From NCBI GenBank assembly GCA_004194705.1, contig SADC01000167.1, positions 1 through 64,000 on the forward strand: a stretch of 64,000 bases of DNA. The letters are read 5' to 3'. The position numbers were made by a program, and so were the translations under genes. Source of the stretch: Ditylenchus dipsaci. Lineage: Eukaryota > Nematoda > Chromadorea > Rhabditida > Anguinidae. Below the pieces are notes generated by a model, which saw only the letters and a list, made by a program, of their open reading frames with translations, had not been told where the DNA came from and ran no database searches. Positions 57,698-64,000 of the stretch are shown piece after piece. Within the stretch, counting starts at the first letter, position 1, and each line of letters starts with the position of its first letter.

Positions 57698-58036
57698 GAA
57701 GGACCATACTTGTTGATGACAATGATAATTTGGAAAAATTCCAACGCGCGCGGGACACTTTTTTACTCCAAATATACTTTTTAATTCTCTACTACTAGAA
57801 TATCAAAATGAAAAACAATAATTTATATAAGTGGCTTAGTTAGCTGAGTGGTAAAGCAGCGTAGAGTGTGTATTATTGGTCCCGGTTCAATTCCCGTGTC
57901 TGCTATGTTCTTTTCAGTCATTCATTTATGATTTATTATTAATGACTAAAAAAGTTTCGCAATAAAAAAAGTGTCCCGCGCGCATTTGAATTTTTGAATA
58001 CAAATTCCCATTGTCATCAACAAGTATGGTCCTTTA
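57698..58036 (+). mobile_element. TIR element with tRNA-like body, copy 1 (339 bp)
   Basis: Inverted ends of about 65-70 bp: AAGGACCATACTTGTTGATG outermost, ending in CGCGCGCGGGACACTTTTTT, mirrored on the right. Between them (57833-57905) is a tRNA-like segment with A box TTAGCTGAGTGG and B box GGTTCAATTCC. So a Pol III promoter sits inside a TIR-bounded unit. Right of the element CAACCCTAG (58043-58051) matches the hAT-type terminus used elsewhere. Confidence 0.75.
57833..57905 (+). ncRNA. tRNA-like internal Pol III promoter
   Basis: Good A box (TTAGCTGAGTGG) and B box (GGTTCAATTCC) at about 34-bp spacing, with CCCGG/CCGTG around the T loop. The acceptor stem is imperfect. Probably a tRNA-derived SINE-like head rather than a tRNA gene. 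Confidence 0.5.
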
Positions 58037-58420
58037 ACTGTGCAACCCTAGTAAAAACGTACTTGATACTTTGTATTTTTTTCTTTTGAAATATCTTCTT
58101 TTTTTAATGTTTTCTCGCAAGCTGCTGAAGGACATTTACGGCTACCCTAATGCAAAGTAAATTGACGGTCTCAAAATTGAAAAACGCTCCTACATGTTCT
58201 CGCTCTCGCATGAACAGTTTTCACATTTTGCGTTTTTCAGTCTTGAAACCACTGCATTTTTTTGCAAAAGGGTAGACGTGAATGTCCTTAGAAGGCCTGG
58301 CGAAAAACATTTAAAAGAAAAAGAAATTTTAAAACAAAAAATACAAAATATCAAGTACGAGCCAAGTACGAGTGCGTTACACTGGTGGGAGTTAATAGAG
58401 TTAGTAAGTTAGATAGCTTG

Positions 58421-58737
58421 AAGGACCATAGCCGTTGCCGACAACGAGATTTTCACACGTTTGAATGCGCGCGGGACACTTTTTGTTGTTTTTCTTTTAA
58501 AAGTTACTTCTATTAGAATAAGATAAGGCTAAAAAGTTAATTGTTAGTGCAATGTTAAAGCGCGTCAACCGGTCCAAATTGCACGTGGGTTCGATTCCCT
58601 ACAGCGGCTTTGCCTTTTTGATGATTTCATAATTAGTTGACTAAAAATATTCCTAAATATTTTCGCAATAAAAGTAATGTCCCGCGCGCATTCAAACGTG
58701 TAAAATTCTGATTGTCGGCGAAGGCTATAGTTCTTTA
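58421..58737 (+). mobile_element. TIR element with tRNA-like body, copy 2 (about 317 bp)
   Basis: Inverted ends: AAGGACCATAGCCGTTGCCG on the left, mirrored by CTATAGCCTTCGCCGACAAT on the minus strand at the right, both leading inward to ACACGTTTGAATGCGCGCGG. The interior carries a B-box GGGTTCGATTCCC at 58587-58599 with an upstream A-box-like TTAGTGCAATG and AAAGCGCG. Same architecture as copy 1 at about 385 bp distance, with diverged sequence. A 72-codon frame lies between the two copies without recognisable motifs. Confidence 0.75.
58543..58612 (+). ncRNA. tRNA-like internal Pol III promoter
   Basis: Strong B box GGTTCGATTCC preceded about 40 bp upstream by a weaker A-box-like sequence. 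Lies in the middle of the TIR element at 58421-58737. Confidence 0.45.
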
Positions 58738-59063
58738 ACTAGATGGTGTTTTTAGCCTCAAAACTTCTATAATGATAAGTCTGTATCATCGAGATCTTAG
58801 CGTATCACAGTATAACTTTTTTCTCGCAAAGAGTTTTAGCTATAAACACTGTCGTATTTAGCACGAAACTTTGAGGCAGGAGCACTAAAGATCACGATCG
58901 ATTACCGATGTGCTAAATATCTATATAATTTGTAAACACAATTAATGTAAACACAACTATCAGTTATTTACTAACACAATAAAGGCGACAATAGGCGCAT
59001 TTGAATCCCAGTTATTAATTATTATAACTAGTTATTAACGTTTGAAAAACTTCAGATTCCAAA

Positions 59064-59261
59064 ATGCCGTTTCTCTGCAAGATCTGCAATGACACTGTTT
59101 CCATGGAGACTGCTGACATAATTGAGCACGTCATTAGACGCCACAAGGAAATGTATGACATGTGTGTGCAGGGCACTTCTGATGTCAACGACACCGTCGA
59201 CATACTTGCTCGAAACAAAATTGTCCAAGCAGAGGGTCAAGGAAAGAACAGCAACAAGTAA
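59064..59261 (+). CDS. Small single C2H2-type zinc-finger protein, 65 aa (paralog A)
   Basis: ATG in a CCAAAATG context, following a CTTCAG that could be an acceptor. Residues 5-27 form one C-x2-C-x13-H-x4-H finger (CKIC ... HVIRRH), followed at 28-50 by KEMYDMCVQGTSDVNDTVDI and a basic/polar tail. The paralog at 62294-62503 keeps all four ligands and the KE-x-YD-x-CV-x-GT-x-DV-x-x-T-x-DIL-x-RN segment (about 32 of 56 aligned residues identical), with many synonymous third-base changes (AAG/AAA, GAG/GAA, CAC/CAT, GAC/GAT). That pattern supports protein-level selection. The antisense frame is also open but less conserved. No named family was recognised; a single finger could bind nucleic acid or protein. 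Confidence 0.6.
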   Translation: MPFLCKICNDTVSMETADIIEHVIRRHKEMYDMCVQGTSDVNDTVDILARNKIVQAEGQGKNSNK

Positions 59262-59779
59262 TGGTTGAGATTTCATTTTAATTAAGAAAAACACTATCTT
59301 ATCTATGGCCAGTGGCCAGATATGGCTTTTGTACAGGTCCAGGAGATATCCTTCGTTATCTTTATTTCAAGTAGGTGCTCTAGACTAATCAATCTAGTTT
59401 CAATTTTTTCCATTTCGATTATTAGGGCATTTTTGAAGGAATTCATAAATTCTGATATTCGTGATGTCGATCTAACTTTTCATTCTGCACATTTTTTCTG
59501 AGATTGTCAAAAAACGTGAAGGAAATATGGCTCTGCAACGTCATTAGAAATGCTTCAAAGTATAGAAAAAACAAGGTCTTTGAAATGTTAAGCGGCTGTT
59601 TCAAAAAAATTACAAATATTTCAAAAAGCATTTAAACGGAAATTTTTTTACCACTAGACTAACCTTATTTTCTGACACCGAATCCCTGTTCAGCATGCTT
59701 GATTTGCTATGTGAATTACTCTTAAAAATTAAAAGTCATCGTTAAAATTTGAATTCCTCTCGAGACAACAAATATTCAA

Positions 59780-59874
59780 ATATATTTTACAATTGACCGA
59801 TTTTCGGTCAATTGCTGTCAATTGACCGGTCAATTGACCGAGTTTTATTTGACCGGTCAATTGGTCAACCCTAG
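59780..59874. mobile_element. hAT end with GACCGGTC palindromic words
   Basis: Reading inwards from 59874 on the minus strand: CTAGGGTTGACCAATTGACC, then repeated AATTGACCGGTCAATT words. Homologous position by position to the end at 29340-29431, whose words are AATTGGCCGGCCAATT. Confidence 0.7.
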
Positions 59875-61249
59875 CTCAGACTTTAAAGTTGTGTTCAGAT
59901 CATATATCTTTTCTTTCATAACTATAAAAGGTCTTTCTTAGAATTTTAAGCTAAAATTTTCTTTATTGACACCTTTTAAAAGTGTATTTTGACCACTTTC
60001 TTGAGCTTACCTGTCATTCGGGTTTGGGTAGGAAAAATAGATTGCGGTGAAGAACGGTCATTTTTCGAAATTCTATTGACTAAATTTGACTATTTGAATT
60101 GTTTCCTAGGCAAACAAATATCTATCTCAAAAAAAAAAGAATTGAAACATGTCTTTGCTGACAAAGTTTTATTATGCATCTAATTCTCTTTCGTTTTGTT
60201 ATTGTTGTTGTGTCGCATAATTGCTATGTCGCAGGTATGTGTGTGTGCGCATCTCAATCGAGAGGGCGGAGGAGAATGGAAGGGTTATAAATACTTAAAT
60301 GCTTGAAGAGTTTCTTTTAAGAGATGCTTAAAAGATGTTTTGGGGGCTGAAAAGTAAGAGATGATCACACACACTTACCTAACATTTAATTCTGAGCAAG
60401 ACTCTCCAACAAAAATGCAAAAGAGGCTTTTTTGCAGCAGCTCCAGTGACTAAAACGTAGTAGAATGCCCTAAGTTAAGGCGATGGATTTACATAATCAA
60501 AAAAATTGAAAAATATCTGTTCACCGCTTAGTGGACTGTGTTAAAATGAAACTCCTGTTGGTTTTTCTTTCACGCTAATACATGAATTTTTTTGAGAATT
60601 TTCAGGAAAGTTGAAAATTATTTTTATTAGATTAATAAATTTGATGGATTTTGATAATTACAATAAATCTTTCGAGAATAATGATGTTTTTTTTGTAGAA
60701 TCCTATCTCTTCCTTATCATAGCAATGTGAAAGGTTTGAATGTGCGCGGGACCACACACGAGAACTGTATTTTTTTCTTGGGTTCAAGTATTAGTTCGAA
60801 TACTTTCATTACATCCCGTAGGACACTCCCAGGGTACTTTTTCGTGTTGAGCACGAAATCCGACTCAAAATATTTTTTAGGTAGTGTTTTTTGGATTTTG
60901 AGTGAAATCGTTTTGTTTTTTCGTTTCACATTTTCATGAAAGACGCTTATTTTGGCTTGGCAAATGCCAGTGGCATCTGCCACTTAAATGATCAAGGTAT
61001 TCGTTAAAAGAAAGGTATTCATTAAAGTATTCAAGGTATTAACGGAAGGTATTCATTAAAGGCGCATGTAAGGCGCCTATCCACCTTGTATACTATACTA
61101 GGGTCTGCCGGCGCCTATCGTCGCTTATGCCGTTCGGGAACATTAGTGGTTAGGGTACTTTTCCATTGGTTCGAGAACAATAGTGGTTCATTTACATAAG
61201 TAGTTCGGGTAGATTTATCTTTCTTTTGCGGTAATGGTTAGGGTAGATC
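59875..61249. other. Intergenic stretch with element fragments
   Basis: About 60230-60265 has the GGTATGTGTGTGTGCGCATC dispersed word. About 60728-60757 is a fragment of the tRNA-bearing TIR family (GAAAGGTTTGAATGTGCGCG). About 61005-61060 has local AAGGTATTCATTAAAG repeats. No gene seen. Confidence 0.45.
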
Positions 61250-61480
61250 ATCCACCCTACCTGTTAACCCACCTACTCTATCGCTCCTATCCTCGCCTAC
61301 CCTCGCTATTCTCGCCTCTTTTCGCCTATCCTATACTACCCTTGCCTATGCTCGCCTATGCTCGCCTACCCTTGCCTATGCTCGCCTATCCTTGCCTATT
61401 TTCGCCTACCTCGCCTATCCTCGCCTACCCTTGCCTACCTTTGCCCATCCTCGCTTACCCTCGCCCATCCTCGTCTACTA
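61250..61480. repeat. Pyrimidine-rich CTCGCCTAYC repeat
   Basis: About 20 imperfect copies of a 10-bp word (CTCGCCTATC / CTTGCCTACC). One strand is almost purely pyrimidine. Just after it, 61485-61535 is a decayed pogo-type right end (GGTCCCCAGGGTGTACG ... ACTGTAG). The Leu/Pro/Tyr-rich 86-codon frame is a repeat artefact. Confidence 0.85.
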
Positions 61481-61706
61481 TGACATACACCTGACCTGGT
61501 CCCCAGGGTGTACGTCATATCAACGTTATACTGTAGAGATTCCACCTAAACACTTAACTATACTATCTGGCTACCTACCCACCATATTGGCCGTATACCT
61601 ACTCTACCTTGCAGGAAAGTGCGCTTGAACCCGAAAATCCACCTTAAAATCCACCAACGAAAATTATTTCTAGACGGGGTTTGAAGTCAAAATTTTACCA
61701 CTTAGT

Positions 61707-62200
61707 TTTGAGCTTGTCCGGGGCAGTTCGAACCCGTACGCTTTTCAAAATCCACTATTTAATACAGTCGAGTCTCGATTTAACGTACCCCCAATTTAAC
61801 GTACCCTTCGATTTAACGTACCCCTAGGGCCTGTCCCTCCAATTATAAACTCCGTCAAATTTACCCCCGATATAACGTACCCCTCGATTTAACGTACGCC
61901 TAGGGCCGGTCCCCAGGGGGTACGTTAAATCGAGACTCGACTGTAGCTCATTTTGTAGCTGAGATTTTTTTGTTTTCACCATTATTCAACATCAACACCG
62001 GCTTTCTCTATAAAAGTGGCTCAAAATTAGTTCTAAAGTTAAAAAATAGAAAAAAACCCACCTAAAAAACTACTGAGTTGAGAGCTTGTCCGGGCCAGTT
62101 CGACCCTTTACAATTTTCTAATTTCACTGGTTAATAGCTTATTTTGTAGCTGAGATTCTCTAGTTTTCACCATTATAAATCTCGAAATGATATTCAAAGT
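61707..62200. repeat. Diverged tandem duplication, first copy interrupted
   Basis: Unit 61710-61995 (GAGCTTGTCCGGGGCAGTTC ... TTTTGTAGCTGAGATT ... GTTTTCACCATTAT) recurs at 62085-62190 without the pogo MITE at 61765-61943. It gives an internal empty site for that insertion. Confidence 0.8.
61765..61943. mobile_element. Pogo-type MITE, 179 bp, perfect 28-bp TIR
   Basis: TIR starts CAGTCGAGTCTCGATTTAAC and is perfect for 28 bp at both ends. TA target at 61763-61764 and 61944-61945; the duplicate unit retains the uninterrupted TTAATAGCTTATTT. Contains several CGATTTAACGTACCCC subrepeats. Confidence 0.95.
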
Positions 62201-62293
62201 TGAAAAAAGTTGTTTTTGATAGTTTTTAAAAAGTGTGACCCACCCACCCGACCCAAATAATGTACAGAGATAGCAAAAATTTATAAAATAATT

Positions 62294-62503
62294 TTACTTG
62301 AAACTAATATCTATTATTATTTTTATGTGTGGCTTTTCTGCAATGACTTCATTTCGAACGAGAATATCAATGGTTGCTTTGACATCAGTAGTGCCATAAA
62401 CACAAATATCATACAGTTCCTTGTGGCAACTCATAACATGTTGGGTCATGCTAGCACATTCCATAACAACAGTTCCATTGCAGATTTTGCAAATATAAGT
62501 CAT
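62294..62503 (-). CDS. Small single C2H2-type zinc-finger protein, 69 aa (paralog B)
   Basis: Minus-strand frame starting in TCCTAAAATG context. Residues 5-27 form the C-x2-C-x13-H-x4-H finger (CKIC ... HVMSCH), then KELYDICVYGTTDVKATIDI and a Lys/Ile-rich tail (KPHIKIIIDISFK) that differs from paralog A. Convergent with paralog A, 3 kb away. No AATAAA is obvious close downstream, though TTTTATAAATTTTT follows. Function unknown; see paralog A for the conservation argument. Confidence 0.6.
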   Translation of the reverse strand: MTYICKICNGTVVMECASMTQHVMSCHKELYDICVYGTTDVKATIDILVRNEVIAEKPHIKIIIDISFK

Positions 62504-64000
62504 TTTAGGAAATAGGTAAGATGTATTCTAAAAAATTTGTAAATGCATTTCGTGCCGGAAATCTTTCTCGGTTTGATCTCGCAAGTGAGTCTAACCTTTG
62601 CAGCCTAGAGTTTGTAGGCTTGGATATTTAAGAAAGTAAAGAGAGGATTGAAGCCTTGGAAGTTCAAAAAGGCTTGGAGGCTTTTTAACCAGTAAAAAAC
62701 GTATGCATACAAAAGTTTCTGTCTGCAGTATGATCACCGCCAAAATTATGTTCAAATTTCGTCTGGGTATCTAAATTCACTTTCAGAATGGTATCTTGGT
62801 ATTCTAAAGCGAAAGGTTTAATTTAGGCCATCTGGTCTTTGACCACACATTGATTTCACACGAAAAGAAAAAAGACACTGGAAAATTTTAAAACATTGTT
62901 AATTTCGTGTCAAGAAGTAGTTACAAAAATAGCTACAAAAGTCAAGCTACAAAAGCTACAAAAATTTTAGCACAAGTAGTTTCATCTCTAAAGCAATAAA
63001 ACATTCGAAAACATTGTGCCAAAAATTATCGGAGTAAAAAAGTGGTCTCCCGCGCGCGTTCAAACAATAAAAATTCTCGTTATCGGCAGTGGCGATGGTC
63101 CTTTAAAAGGATTTGAAAATTCGTGAAAAGTTGCAGTGCAGAGCTCTTATCCCTAATAACACGTACTATTTTTTGAATATTATCTCTTAACCTGAAAAAC
63201 ATCCAGAAATATTTGTGTTACAGTGAATGACAAAAAAAATATTATGATTACAAAAAATGTGTCTCTAGCACAAACATTTGCATTTAAATGGAAGAAATAG
63301 AATGAGTAAACAGCCCTTTAGCAAAAAAATTACGATATTTGTAATACACTAAAAAGTGTTTGTGGATTTAAAATCATAAGCTTTTCGAAATGGCTAATCA
63401 CTCTTTTCAAGTGTTTTTATTGTGGTTTGCAACAAAAGAAATTCAATCCCAAAAGAATAACATTAAGTAACCATTTTATAGTGTATTAATTTCCAAATGT
63501 CACAGCAGCTTTTCATTTAAAAAATCATTTTATCACAAAGTTAAAAAGTTAAAAAAATATTTCTGATTGAAAGACGTCTCTAATAGGAAGACCTACAATT
63601 TTCTCACAATCAGTATATACCATTAGTCAACTAATAAGTAACCGTTTTGCGAAGATCCAATAAATTTTGAATCTAACACCAGATTTTCGATTTTTAGTCA
63701 AAAAAATGAGATTGGCAGAGCTTTGACGAACAATTGCTGTATAAGGTCATGGCGAGTTCAACTTTTAGAATGGTCAATACTTTCTTTGGCAGGAATTTAT
63801 TTTTTTTCACTCAAATTTTCGAAAAATTAAGGCCTAAGCTAATTAAATTTCATTGATTTCATTATAAAACTTGTCCAAAACATCAATAATTTGAAATTGT
63901 TTTTTTTCAAAGGAAAATAAATAGATTCGTCATGATTTTCCTAAAATGTTTTGTATTCTTTGTTATTGCCTCTTTGTTTGCTTCTTTGTGTTTTGAAATA
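62504..64000. other. Intergenic stretch with a tRNA-TIR element fragment
   Basis: 63039-63110 matches the right end of the tRNA-bearing TIR family (CTCCCGCGCGCGTTCAAAC ... GATGGTCCTTTA). Otherwise AT-rich without recognisable genes to the window end. Confidence 0.5.

Noticed and set aside
58194..58412. 72-codon plus frame between the two tRNA-TIR elements
   Set aside because: No motif, no splice or paralog support; kept only as a possibility.
59052..59294. 80-codon minus frame with a hydrophobic start opposite the zinc-finger gene
   Set aside because: Its paralogous frame at 62.3 kb is less conserved than the sense zinc-finger frame, so it is taken as a shadow.
61234..61628. Leu/Pro/Tyr-rich 86- and 78-codon frames
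   Set aside because: Products of the pyrimidine decamer repeat.

Overview
The window is AT-rich, repeat-dense eukaryotic DNA. Evidence for this is GT-AG introns (often under 70 bp), a gag-pol Ty3/Gypsy retroelement of the Mag/K02A2.6-like type, a Polinton/Maverick fragment, HARBI1-, pogo-, hAT- and MULE-type DNA transposons, MITEs, foldback elements and minisatellites. There is no sign of bacterial operon structure. The family mix and short introns suggest an invertebrate metazoan; a nematode is my best guess, but no host marker gene fixes this.

Layout. 0-9.6 kb: mostly non-coding, with CCGTAT-ended MITEs (one carrying a nested hAT MITE) and a 60-bp-stem hairpin. 10.05-11.82 kb: 55-bp minisatellite. 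11.9-15.3 kb: foldback elements plus a second copy of the first MITE. 18-23.2 kb: a signal-peptide-like exon, an intact single-exon GNAT acetyltransferase reading frame and a small secreted-protein candidate. 25.0-26.04 kb: dead HARBI1-type transposase on the minus strand, lying between inverted copies of one hAT-like family (20.0-20.4 and 26.4-27.1 kb). 27.55-28.79 kb: 79-bp satellite running into a hAT C-terminal remnant.

29.8-41.4 kb is the largest structure. A Gypsy element (LTR, PBS, gag, pol) breaks off inside the integrase core and continues directly as the C-terminal part of a Polinton protein-primed DNA polymerase B, a small SAP-like ORF and a 56-bp satellite. The pol-PolB-SAP-satellite block is repeated in tandem at 35.7-41.4 kb. 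Both copies share disabling frameshifts and the fusion point, so fusion and inactivation came before duplication. The second copy carries many extra single-base deletions that look like uncorrected assembly error.

42-56 kb: hAT ends with subterminal palindromic words, a 640-bp-arm palindrome, a deleted pogo element apparently in an intron of a small gene, a MULE with subrepeat TIRs, other pogo-type elements and a two-exon basic protein candidate. 57.7-64 kb: two TIR elements that each carry a tRNA-like Pol III promoter body, and two paralogous convergent genes for small single-zinc-finger proteins (59.06 kb plus, 62.5 kb minus).

The most credible living genes are the GNAT frame, the two zinc-finger microproteins, the two-exon basic protein and the small secreted protein. 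Nearly everything else is mobile DNA or its decay. All family calls come from motif reading without database searches.
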